Shown: positions 41,594 through 49,649 of the stretch, one piece after another
Numbering within the stretch: position 1 is the stretch's first letter
How the letters are laid out: the number at the start of each line of letters is the position of its first letter
Source: UBA685 sp049890115
GTDB taxonomy: Bacteria; Pseudomonadota; Alphaproteobacteria; Puniceispirillales; Puniceispirillaceae
Length of the DNA: 64,000 nt
Direction of reading: 5' to 3'
Assembly (NCBI GenBank): GCA_049890115.1
Contig: JBMHCC010000006.1
Span: 41,155 to 105,154 of the forward strand
The notes under the pieces: generated by a model
Seen by the model: only the letters and a program-made list of their open reading frames with translations
Databases searched by the model: none
What the model was told of the DNA's origin: nothing
Program-made: the position numbers and the translations under genes

Positions 41594-43411
41594 TCAGACA
41601 AGCTTGATACCACCACCACTTTCAGCAGATGCAACAGTTTGACGGTAGCTGGCAAATAAATTTCTGCCAAAACCAGCTTGATTAGCAGATGCATAATTGG
41701 TTATTGGCGTGCGCTTTGATAAATCAGCAGGCGTTGAAATCTCACCTGATATCGCATCAATCGTTACCATATCACCATCAGCAAGATAGGCGATAGGGCC
41801 ACCTAAAATCGCTTCTGGTGTGACATGTATCGCTGATGGCACCTTGCCAGAAGCGCCAGACATTCTACCATCTGTCATCAAGCCAACCACAAAGCCCTTA
41901 TCTTGCAAAATAGATAATAGAGGCGTTAGCGAATGCAATTCAGGCATACCAGTAGCAGCTGGTCCCTGACCACGCACCACAACAATCACATCACGGTTTA
42001 ACTCACCTGCCTTGAACGCATCTTTTACCTGTTGTTCTGTTTCAAAAAGCGCCACAGGACAGGTGATTTTATGCCTATCTTCGCGAACGGCAGAAATTTT
42101 CATCACAGCGCGGCCTAAATTACCAGATAGCATTTTCAGACCACCAGTTGCCGCATGTGGATTCTTAACAGGGCGCAACACTGCCTCATCAATAGATTTG
42201 GTGCTTGCGGGACGCCACTTTAGCCCATTATCTGTCAATAGTGGCTCTGTGACATAATCACAAAGGCTGTCACCCCAAATCGTCTTGGCATCACCATGAA
42301 GCAAACCAGCTGATAACAGCTCAGATATCACAAAGCCCATGCCACCAGCAGCGTTAAAATGATTCACATCTGCTGTACCATTAGGATAAAGACGCGCCAA
42401 AAGAGGTGTCACCTCTGATAAAGCATCAAAATCATCCCAAGTCAGAATAATACCAGCCGCAGCAGCCATGGCAGGCAAATGCAGGCTGTGATTGGTTGAA
42501 CCGCCTGTGGCATGAAGACCAATAATCGCATTAACGAATGAACGCTCATCAAGCACTTGACCAAGTGGGCGAACATCTTGGCCATGGCGCGCAATTTTAA
42601 TAATCTGTTCAGTAGCAGAGATAGTCAGCGCATGACGCAAATCATCATGTGGATTGACAAAGGTACCACCTGGCAAATGCAGACCCATAATTTCCATCAG
42701 CATCTGATTGGAATTGGCAGTGCCATAAAAGGTACAAGTACCAGCACCATGATAGGCTCCCATTTCAGCCTTTAAAAGCGCATCACGCCCCACCTCACCT
42801 TTGGCAAAAGCGATACGAACAGCTGCCTTTTCTTCATTTGGCAGACCTGATGGCATTGGCCCTGCTGGCACAAAGATGGTTGGCAAATGACCAAAAGCGA
42901 GCGCCCCCATGACAAGGCCTGGTATAATTTTATCACAGACCCCAAGGCATAATGCCCCATCATAAACACCATGAGACAACGCAACAGCTGTCGACATAGC
43001 AATCACATCACGAGATGCAAGCGATAATTCCATACCTGGCCTGCCTTGTGTCACACCATCGCACATGGCAGGCACTCCGCCAGCCATCTGAGCCGTTGCC
43101 CCATTAACACGCGCTGCAGCTCTTATAATCTGCGGATAATTTTCAAAAGGCTGATGCGCTGACAGCATGTCATTATAAGCACTGACAATAGCGATATTTG
43201 GCTTGAATTGCTGAGATGCGCCAGTGATATCATCTTGGTCAGGGCCAGCTGCTGCACCAGCATGTGCCAAATTAGAACAAGAGACACTGCCTCTATCTTG
43301 ATCTGATGAGCTTTCCATAGCGGCAATAGCAGCCAGATAGTCAGCACGGCTGGCAGCACTGCGTTCTATGATATTTTGAGTAACTTTTTCAACAACAGGA
43401 TGAAGTGACAT
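41594..43411 (-). CDS. edd: 6-phosphogluconate dehydratase
   Basis: Fe-S dehydratase (605 aa) converting 6-phosphogluconate to KDPG. The IlvD/Edd signatures are clear: CDGVTQGRPGMELS, LGVCDKIIPG and GTCTFYGTANSNQ, with cluster-ligand Cys in all three. The C-terminal segment has VGLMTDGRMSGASGK and the usual product-binding loops. It is 36 bp after pgl on the minus strand. Length and motifs are normal for Edd rather than IlvD. Confidence 0.97.
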   Translation of the reverse strand: MSLHPVVEKVTQNIIERSAASRADYLAAIAAMESSSDQDRGSVSCSNLAHAGAAAGPDQDDITGASQQFKPNIAIVSAYNDMLSAHQPFENYPQIIRAAARVNGATAQMAGGVPAMCDGVTQGRPGMELSLASRDVIAMSTAVALSHGVYDGALCLGVCDKIIPGLVMGALAFGHLPTIFVPAGPMPSGLPNEEKAAVRIAFAKGEVGRDALLKAEMGAYHGAGTCTFYGTANSNQMLMEIMGLHLPGGTFVNPHDDLRHALTISATEQIIKIARHGQDVRPLGQVLDERSFVNAIIGLHATGGSTNHSLHLPAMAAAAGIILTWDDFDALSEVTPLLARLYPNGTADVNHFNAAGGMGFVISELLSAGLLHGDAKTIWGDSLCDYVTEPLLTDNGLKWRPASTKSIDEAVLRPVKNPHAATGGLKMLSGNLGRAVMKISAVREDRHKITCPVALFETEQQVKDAFKAGELNRDVIVVVRGQGPAATGMPELHSLTPLLSILQDKGFVVGLMTDGRMSGASGKVPSAIHVTPEAILGGPIAYLADGDMVTIDAISGEISTPADLSKRTPITNYASANQAGFGRNLFASYRQTVASAESGGGIKLV

Positions 43412-43447
43412 GTTTTGTCCTAGTCCTTTTTGGAATGCGGCGCATAG

Positions 43448-44065
43448 TTAAGAAAATAAAACCAAATCATCACCAAGCACATTCTGCAAATAGTGCATAG
43501 GCAACATCTTATCTGATTTTGCTGATTCAAAAATAGCTGCTTTTTCAGCTGATGGTAATAACAAGCAATGATGCTTTATCTGTGCAATCATTGCCATATT
43601 CATTGAAATACGGGGATGAACAGGTGCGCCCATAGGCCCAGTTGTAATGATCTGAGGCATAGCATCAGGGCTAAAGGCATCATCATCACCAATCATGGCC
43701 GGGAATAATGAGGCAAAATGGCCATCAGTGCCCATACCAAGCAATGCGACATCCATTTCCGTGCCAATTTGCAATGCAGCATCTGGATTATCAAATAGCG
43801 GGATAAAATGGGCATCTGCCGCTTTATCTTTTAACAAATGCTGGCTGGCAAGGCGATGATTAGAATCTTTGTGATCTGATGGAACGGCACGTTCATCAAC
43901 CAGCGTAATCGTCACCTTTTCCCACGGGAATTCTGCCTGTGACAGCGCATCAAATACAGGCACAGGGCTAGAGCCGCCAGAAATAACAAGCACAGCCTGA
44001 CCACGGTCTTGCAAACCAGAGGATAAACCATCCATCAGGAAATCAGCAATTTTCAAAATATCCAT
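43448..44065 (-). CDS. pgl: 6-phosphogluconolactonase (short N-terminus)
   Basis: Hydrolyses 6-phosphogluconolactone. The NagB-like fold is visible: VLVISGGSSPVPVFDAL (ligand loop), ITLVDERAVPSDHKDSN, ALLGMGTDGHFASLFP (conserved GMG-x-DGHTASLFP type, with Ala for Thr here) and RISMNMAMI. 205 aa, about 20 residues shorter at the N-terminus than usual Pgl, so the first beta strand seems missing. The ATG lies in the same frame as zwf, separated by TAG-GCA only. No obvious strong ribosome site, so coupled translation is likely. Confidence 0.92.
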   Translation of the reverse strand: MDILKIADFLMDGLSSGLQDRGQAVLVISGGSSPVPVFDALSQAEFPWEKVTITLVDERAVPSDHKDSNHRLASQHLLKDKAADAHFIPLFDNPDAALQIGTEMDVALLGMGTDGHFASLFPAMIGDDDAFSPDAMPQIITTGPMGAPVHPRISMNMAMIAQIKHHCLLLPSAEKAAIFESAKSDKMLPMHYLQNVLGDDLVLFS

Positions 44066-44068
44066 TGC

Positions 44069-45583
44069 CTAGCTCTCATCTTCTGTAATTTGGGGATCAT
44101 ACCAGCTATGTTTAGCGCCAGCAAATAGCCTATTTTGGGCATCTGGGCCAAAGCTGCCAGACTGATAGATTTCTGGGTCGATAGCTGCTGCGGCTGCGAT
44201 AATCGGATCCATAAATGCCCAAGCTGCCATCACCTCATCATGACGCATGAATAAGGTCTGGTTGCCACGTGCCACATCCATCAGCAATCTTTCATAGGCA
44301 TCTGGCAATCTTTGTTTAAATGTCTCACCAAAAGACAGATTCAACTCTGATGGGAAAAGTCGCATGCCGCCAGGGCCAGGCTGCTTACTGATTAATTGTA
44401 AGCGCAGACCTTCTTGTGGCTGCAATCTTATAATCAGCTTGTTTGGGACTTTTGGTTGCGCTTCTGAGCTGGTGGCAAAAATATCATGACTACGCTCTTT
44501 GAAGGTAATCACAATTTCAGAAGCTCTTGTTTTCAAACGTTTGCCAGTACGCAGATAAAAAGGCACCCCTGCCCAGCGCCAATTTTCAACAAACAACTTT
44601 AACGCAACAAATGTATCAGTCTTGGATGTGCTGCCAAGCGCATCTTGATAGGATGAGACTGGTTCGCCATCAATCTCACCAGCGCCATATTGGCCAATGG
44701 TCAGATAATCATCTAACTGTTCGATATCACATGGGCGCAAGGCACGAAGCACACGCAATTTCTCATCACGCACTTGATCAGCTTCAAATTGTGCTGGTGG
44801 CTCCATCGCCACAAGACATAACAGCTGCATGAGATGATTTTGAATCATATCACGTAACGCGCCATAGCGATCATAATAAGAGGCACGGCCTTCTAAACCA
44901 ACAGATTCAGCAACCGTTATCTGAACATTGTCGATAAATGTATTATTCCACTGGCTTTCAAAAATCGTATTGGCAAACCGCAATGCCATTAAATTTTGAA
45001 CCGTTTCTTTACCAAGATAATGGTCAATTCGGTAAATATGACTTTCCTTAAAAACAGCCTGAATTTCATCATTGATCTGACGCGCTGATGCGCTGTCATG
45101 ACCAAGCGGCTTTTCAACAACAACACGTGCCGCAGCTGTCACCAAACCAAGATTATCTAATAGCTGGCATGACACACCAAATAAGGCTGGTGAAATAGCC
45201 ATATAATAAATAACAGGTCTGTCATCTGCTGCTTTGCAAGCGATAAACTGCTTTAGCTGCTCACCACCGCCGCCAGATGAAACATCAAGCTGGATCAGCG
45301 TTATCAGCTGTAAAAAATCATCAAAGCGCTTTTCTATAGCGGCATCCTCGGCAAAGGCAGAGGCACAAAAAGGCCGCAATTTTTCAGCAAATTCATCATG
45401 AGATACGGCTTGGCGTGCTGCTGCTACAAGCCTGAAATCCTCACTAACTTGTCCATCAAGATAACGGTAAAATAAGGCCGGAAAAATCTTTCGCAATGCC
45501 AGGTCACCCGTACCACCAATTACAACATAGTCGCTTGGTGGAATGATAGCTGATTTGGGTAATGCCATCTGTGTATCAGTCAT
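44069..45583 (-). CDS. zwf: Glucose-6-phosphate dehydrogenase
   Basis: NAD(P)+-dependent oxidation of glucose-6-phosphate. The 504-aa enzyme has the cofactor loop VIGGTGDLALRK (22-32), VVVEKPLGHD and the substrate-binding RIDHYLGKETVQNL with His188 and Lys192. The C-terminal half shows PFYLRTGKRLKTR. It stands 7 bp after the ROK regulator gene in the ED operon and is immediately followed by pgl, whose frame it shares across a single TAG stop. Confidence 0.97.
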   Translation of the reverse strand: MTDTQMALPKSAIIPPSDYVVIGGTGDLALRKIFPALFYRYLDGQVSEDFRLVAAARQAVSHDEFAEKLRPFCASAFAEDAAIEKRFDDFLQLITLIQLDVSSGGGGEQLKQFIACKAADDRPVIYYMAISPALFGVSCQLLDNLGLVTAAARVVVEKPLGHDSASARQINDEIQAVFKESHIYRIDHYLGKETVQNLMALRFANTIFESQWNNTFIDNVQITVAESVGLEGRASYYDRYGALRDMIQNHLMQLLCLVAMEPPAQFEADQVRDEKLRVLRALRPCDIEQLDDYLTIGQYGAGEIDGEPVSSYQDALGSTSKTDTFVALKLFVENWRWAGVPFYLRTGKRLKTRASEIVITFKERSHDIFATSSEAQPKVPNKLIIRLQPQEGLRLQLISKQPGPGGMRLFPSELNLSFGETFKQRLPDAYERLLMDVARGNQTLFMRHDEVMAAWAFMDPIIAAAAAIDPEIYQSGSFGPDAQNRLFAGAKHSWYDPQITEDES

Positions 45584-45589
45584 ATTTCA

Positions 45590-46840
45590 TTATGCCTTAG
45601 TCATTTGTAAAACAGATTGTCCAATAATCTGTCGTTTTGACATCATTTTTAAAAAGACATCTCTATCTGGCGCAAATTGCGCATAAACAGGCAAAAATGC
45701 CCCACCAAGAGCACGTGCTTCATAGCCAATGCCGCCTGCTTCTAGCTCTGGCAATCTGATGCCCGCTAAATCATAGCGGCCAATTGCCTGTTCAATTTTA
45801 CTGATGAGAGCCGCTAGCTGTGCTGGCGGCAAAGTGCCATCAATCACTACTTTTTCTGTATCAAGAACGGCCTGTGAATTCACAATGGCTGATGCCAGCA
45901 CGATTGCTGCCTCATCAGACCAGCTATCAAACAAAGATAACACCTCGCCAGATAATGTTTCATAGCCATGAAGCGATTGAATTTCATGCCCTTTGGCTTG
46001 CAAGCGGCGCTCTAATTCACGCAAAGACGCTTTTGCCAAAATCTGCTCTGGCTTCCTATGATCAACAGGCAGGCCTGTTGCCATTGTCCCCACTGATGCC
46101 GCATTACCAGAATAGCCTGTCAAAAGCTTGCCATTCATCACAATGCCGCCGCCAATAAAGGTGCCAACATAGAGATATAAAAAATCATGTTTCTGGCGCT
46201 CTTTATTCAGCGATAATTCAGCCAAGCAGGCCGCTGATACGTCATTCATCATCGATACAGGCAGATCAATCAACGAGCTAACCTGCTCTGCTAAATCAAT
46301 TTTTTGCCACGCATTCACAACATGTTCTGATGTTTCAAACTCATGTGACCAGCCTGCCAAAGAACCAGGGGCAGCCAGACCAACGCCAATAAGCCTTTTG
46401 GCATTTTCAGGCGACAATGAGGCTTGCAAATCCTTTACCGCCTGCTTAATGGCTGGCAAGGTTTTGGCAGGCTCTGGGAAATCATGGAAACTGGTTTTAC
46501 GCTCCATAATAGAGCCATCAAACCCCATTAACAAAATGTCTAGAGAGCGCCTGCCTAATTTGACACCGATGGAAAAAACACCTTCTGGATTGAGGTGCAG
46601 ACCAGTTGACGGCTTGCCAACCCGCCCTCTTTGTTTCGCACCTGTAATGATATAACCATCTTCAATTAAGCGGTTCACAATCACAGAAATTGTCTGTGGT
46701 GTCAGATTGGTTAGCCGTGCCAATTCAGCTTTCGCAATACCAGATTCAGAACGAACCAAAGACAGGATTAGACGCTCATTATACTGGCCTAATCCCGTCT
46801 GATTGCTACCTAATTGCCGCTTTAACTCACTCATTGACAA
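45590..46840 (-). CDS. ROK family transcriptional regulator in the ED cluster
   Basis: 416-aa regulator with an N-terminal winged HTH (SGIAKAELARLTNLTPQTISVIVNRLIEDGYI, given here in two pieces: residues ~33-50 and 50-65) and a C-terminal ROK sugar-sensing domain with VGVKLGRRS and YVGTFIGGGIVMNG. The usual ROK zinc motif (CxCGxxGCxE) is absent; after GTMATG the sequence continues without cysteines. It should therefore be a sensor without kinase activity. It sits between gap and zwf and probably controls the operon in response to a sugar phosphate. An AT palindrome upstream of gap is a possible target. Confidence 0.88.
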   Translation of the reverse strand: MSMSELKRQLGSNQTGLGQYNERLILSLVRSESGIAKAELARLTNLTPQTISVIVNRLIEDGYIITGAKQRGRVGKPSTGLHLNPEGVFSIGVKLGRRSLDILLMGFDGSIMERKTSFHDFPEPAKTLPAIKQAVKDLQASLSPENAKRLIGVGLAAPGSLAGWSHEFETSEHVVNAWQKIDLAEQVSSLIDLPVSMMNDVSAACLAELSLNKERQKHDFLYLYVGTFIGGGIVMNGKLLTGYSGNAASVGTMATGLPVDHRKPEQILAKASLRELERRLQAKGHEIQSLHGYETLSGEVLSLFDSWSDEAAIVLASAIVNSQAVLDTEKVVIDGTLPPAQLAALISKIEQAIGRYDLAGIRLPELEAGGIGYEARALGGAFLPVYAQFAPDRDVFLKMMSKRQIIGQSVLQMTKA

Positions 46841-46863
46841 TCAATCACCTATATGAGGTTGAA

Positions 46864-47862
46864 TTACAGCTTTGCCAAATAGGCTGCCATATCAAGCATC
46901 CGATTAGAAAAGCCCCATTCATTGTCATACCAAGACATCACACGAACTAGCCCACCTTCGACGACCATTGTCTGATCTAGCGCGACAGTTGATGAGGCTG
47001 GGTCATGATTAAAATCAATAGACACAAGTGGTTTATCTGTGACTGCCAAAACACCGTTTAAAGCACCATTAGCAGCATCTGATAGCAAGCCATTCACTTC
47101 TTCAACCGTTGTCGAACGTGCTGGCACAAATTTGAGATCAACCATAGACACATTAGCCGTTGGCACACGCACAGCTGAGCCATCCAATTTGCCTTTAAGC
47201 TCTGGCAAAACAAGACCCACAGCACGTGCCGCACCTGTTGAAGTTGGAATCATCGACATTGCAGCTGCTCTGGCACGGCGCAAATCTGAATGCAGCGTAT
47301 CCTGAAGCCGCTGATCACCTGTATAAGCATGAATGGTTGTCATATAACCTGTTGAGATGCCTATCGCATCATTCAACACCTTAGCAATCGGTGCCAAACA
47401 ATTTGTCGTACAAGATGCATTTGAAATAATCTGATGCTCAGCCGTTACAGATGTGTGATTAACGCCATAAACACATGTCAGGTCAGAATCTGTACCAGGA
47501 GCTGAAATCAAAACACGCTTTGCACCAGCTGCCAGATGCTGCGCCGCTGCTTCACGCTTGGTGAAAATGCCAGTACATTCCATCACAATATCAACACCCT
47601 GCCAGTTAATGGCTGTTGGGTCACGTTCCGCTGTCAACGCAATATCATGACGCCCTACTTTCAGCCTGCCATCTTCAAGCACGGCCTCTGGACGCAAGCG
47701 ACCATGAATAGAGTCATAATTGAGCAAATGACAATTTGTTTCTGGCGCCCCTAAATCATTGATCGCCACAAATTCTAATTCTTTGTTATCTGCTTCTAAG
47801 GCGGCGCGCAAAACGGAACGTCCAATGCGCCCAAAACCATTAATCCCAATCTTGATAGCCAC
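46864..47862 (-). CDS. gap: Glyceraldehyde-3-phosphate dehydrogenase, type I
   Basis: NAD-dependent GAPDH. Starts AIKIGINGFGRIGRS, has SNASCTTNCLAPI with catalytic Cys151, and ends WYDNEWGFSNRMLDM. The GTG at 47860-47862 is chosen: it has GGAG 6 nt upstream, whereas an ATG 12 nt further up overlaps that ribosome site and adds MELK, unlike the family. It is the first gene of the ED cluster and handles the GAP released by Eda. Divergent from an uncharacterised membrane-protein gene across a 128-bp AT-rich promoter region. Confidence 0.97.
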   Translation of the reverse strand: MAIKIGINGFGRIGRSVLRAALEADNKELEFVAINDLGAPETNCHLLNYDSIHGRLRPEAVLEDGRLKVGRHDIALTAERDPTAINWQGVDIVMECTGIFTKREAAAQHLAAGAKRVLISAPGTDSDLTCVYGVNHTSVTAEHQIISNASCTTNCLAPIAKVLNDAIGISTGYMTTIHAYTGDQRLQDTLHSDLRRARAAAMSMIPTSTGAARAVGLVLPELKGKLDGSAVRVPTANVSMVDLKFVPARSTTVEEVNGLLSDAANGALNGVLAVTDKPLVSIDFNHDPASSTVALDQTMVVEGGLVRVMSWYDNEWGFSNRMLDMAAYLAKL

Positions 47863-47886
47863 TTTAAGCTCCATCTATTTCGGCTG

Positions 47887-47900
47887 TTATTTATAAATAA
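47887..47900. promoter_or_regulatory. 14-bp AT palindrome in the gap promoter region
   Basis: TTATTTATAAATAA is a perfect palindrome about 25 bp upstream of gap. NagC/Mlc-type ROK regulators bind TTATTT/AAATAA half-sites, normally with a spacer. As the cluster's own regulator is a ROK protein, this is a candidate operator, though AT-rich promoters produce such palindromes easily. Confidence 0.35.
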
Positions 47901-47990
47901 GAGTGATTTATTAATTAAATTCATACAAAAAAACAAGCAAAACTTTCAGATGCCCTTGATTTTTATAGGCTTCGGCAAATCTTTAATGGC

Positions 47991-48437
47991 ATGAATGAAG
48001 CGTTATTTGATAGTCCAACACTTGCCTTATCAAAATGGCTAGCCATCACTGCTATTCATTGCGCTCTTGCGATTGTGGTTGTTGAATTTGGCGCACGACA
48101 AAGACGGCTTATCATTCCCCTGCCCCATCAACTTCTTGGCAACCCCGCTACCAGAATAGCAACAGGCGCGGCACTTGGCCTATTTGCTGGGCTTACCATT
48201 CATCTTATCAATCAGATAGCTGGCAGAATGACAGGGATTATTTTGCATGCTGGATTTTTGAGCATCTGGTATTTAGAAATTGCGATTTTGCTCGCTTATG
48301 GTTTTTTTAAATCAGTCTTTGATGATGAGCTGCCCTTTGAAATCACCTTATTTATCAGCTTTATATTGATGGTCAATGCTGGCTATTTTACACTTATGTT
48401 AAGCTTGTCTTTGTTGCGGGCACCAAGTTTATCGTAA
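47991..48437 (+). CDS. Hypothetical membrane protein (148 aa)
   Basis: Four hydrophobic segments are readable (ITAIHCALAIVVVEF; ATGAALGLFAGLTIHLI; FLSIWYLEIAILLAYGF; LFISFILMVNAGYFTLMLSL), with a basic loop RQRRL after the first. Family not recognised; similar four-helix proteins of unknown function are common in Alphaproteobacteria. It is divergent from gap and lies 21 bp before another small membrane protein, so the two may be co-transcribed. A ribosome site is not obvious. Confidence 0.6.
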   Translation: MNEALFDSPTLALSKWLAITAIHCALAIVVVEFGARQRRLIIPLPHQLLGNPATRIATGAALGLFAGLTIHLINQIAGRMTGIILHAGFLSIWYLEIAILLAYGFFKSVFDDELPFEITLFISFILMVNAGYFTLMLSLSLLRAPSLS

Positions 48438-48458
48438 GAAATTTGTTTGGAGGGTCTT

Positions 48459-48722
48459 ATGGCAAAACCAACAGCTTGTGAGGTGTTTTCAGCATCAGAT
48501 AGAGTATCTGATCTCAAAAAAGACTTTATTTGCGTTAATGATGATTTGCATCAGGCCATGCTGGAATCACCACTTGCCATCGTGATTTATGCCTTTGCTG
48601 TGTTATTCATCATGTTTCTGGTGCGTCGTGCGTCTGCCCCAATAAGAGAAGAGCAAGACAAGGCACGCGCCGCTGCCGCTGCTATAAAGGCTGAAGAACA
48701 AGCAAGCGATAAGGATAAATAA
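48459..48722 (+). CDS. Small single-pass membrane protein (87 aa)
   Basis: Starts at the ATG 48459-48461, with GGAGGG 5 nt upstream; the frame also opens at a TTG at 48447, which overlaps that site and is rejected. One membrane segment (residues ~38-55, LAIVIYAFAVLFIMFLV) separates an N-terminal region with two Cys from a highly charged, Ala/Lys/Glu-rich cytosolic tail that should be helical. I do not recognise the family. Likely translated with the preceding membrane protein. Confidence 0.6.
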   Translation: MAKPTACEVFSASDRVSDLKKDFICVNDDLHQAMLESPLAIVIYAFAVLFIMFLVRRASAPIREEQDKARAAAAAIKAEEQASDKDK

Positions 48723-48728
48723 GAAATC

Positions 48729-49487
48729 CTAGCTATGATAATCTTCTATCTCGCCAGCTAATGCTTTTTTGAAAATATATAATTCAGCTGTTGGGACAAC
48801 CAGATCAAAGCCTTCGTCGCGGCGGCGTTTGGCACCAGCACCACCTGAGCAGAAAATAGAACAATATTTTCCAGCAGCCTTTGTCGCTGCCAAAATCTTG
48901 GCAATGGCTTCCTCTAATTCTGGATGTGCGCCTTCTGGGCCTGGGCGCAACCCAAGTGCAATGGCCAAATCTGTTGGCCCAATAAAGATACCATCAAGCC
49001 CTTCGACATTCACAATCTCGTCAAGATTTTCAAGCCCCTCTTTTGTCTCAATCATAGCCAGCTTGATAATTTCATCATTGGCATGGTAAAAATAGTCAGC
49101 ACCGGCATAATTAAAAACACGTGCTGTGGCAAACGACCTGTCACCTTGTGGGGGATAACGGGTCGCTCTGACAAAGGCTGCTGCTTCATCGCTTGAATTA
49201 ATCAGCGGACAAATCACACCATAAGCCCCAAAATCAAGCGCCTTCATAATCACTTCTGGCACATTTCCTGGCAATCTGACCAAAGGAACCGCAGGGGTTG
49301 CTGAAATAGCCTGCATTAATGGCATCAAATTATGCAAATCAGCAGCACCATGTTGCAAATCAACCGTCACCGCATCAACACCAGATACACCTATTGTTTC
49401 AGCCAAAAGCGTTGAATCAGTTGCCATCCAGCCACATAAAGCTGTTTTCTTTTCTGCCCATAATGTTCTGATTTTATTGTTACGCAT
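48729..49487 (-). CDS. HpcH/HpaI-type class II aldolase
   Basis: 252-aa metal-dependent 2-keto-3-deoxy acid aldolase of the HpaI/GarL/RhmA family. Signature segments: VDAVTVDLQHGAADL (conserved base region), VPLVRLPGNVPEVIMKALDFGAYGVICP given in parts, LAMIETKEGLENLDEI with a metal-ligand Glu, and GLDGIFIGPTDLAIALG with the metal-ligand Asp. Splits a 2-keto-3-deoxy sugar acid or a related hydroxy-keto acid into pyruvate and an aldehyde. Substrate uncertain: it could serve the sugar-acid oxidation routes suggested by the other genes here. Confidence 0.87.
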   Translation of the reverse strand: MRNNKIRTLWAEKKTALCGWMATDSTLLAETIGVSGVDAVTVDLQHGAADLHNLMPLMQAISATPAVPLVRLPGNVPEVIMKALDFGAYGVICPLINSSDEAAAFVRATRYPPQGDRSFATARVFNYAGADYFYHANDEIIKLAMIETKEGLENLDEIVNVEGLDGIFIGPTDLAIALGLRPGPEGAHPELEEAIAKILAATKAAGKYCSIFCSGGAGAKRRRDEGFDLVVPTAELYIFKKALAGEIEDYHS

Positions 49488-49574
49488 CTGATCTTCGCCC
49501 CTTAGTTGCTCGTCTTCGGTGATAGGCTATCATCATGGCCAATATCTGTAAAAGGTGAAAGAACCATAGCACAA

Positions 49575-49610
49575 AAAAAACCTGCCCATTTATTGATAGG
49601 GCAGGTTTTT
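49575..49610. terminator. Bidirectional-looking intrinsic terminator
   Basis: AAAAAACCTGCCC pairs with GGGCAGGTTTTT over about 12 bp (49575-49587 with 49599-49610). A/T-runs flank it on both sides. It lies between the nucleotidase and aldolase genes, both on the minus strand, so it mainly ends the nucleotidase transcript. Confidence 0.8.
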
Positions 49611-49649
49611 CATTTTATCACAGGCAAATGATAGCCTTTTGCATCAGGT

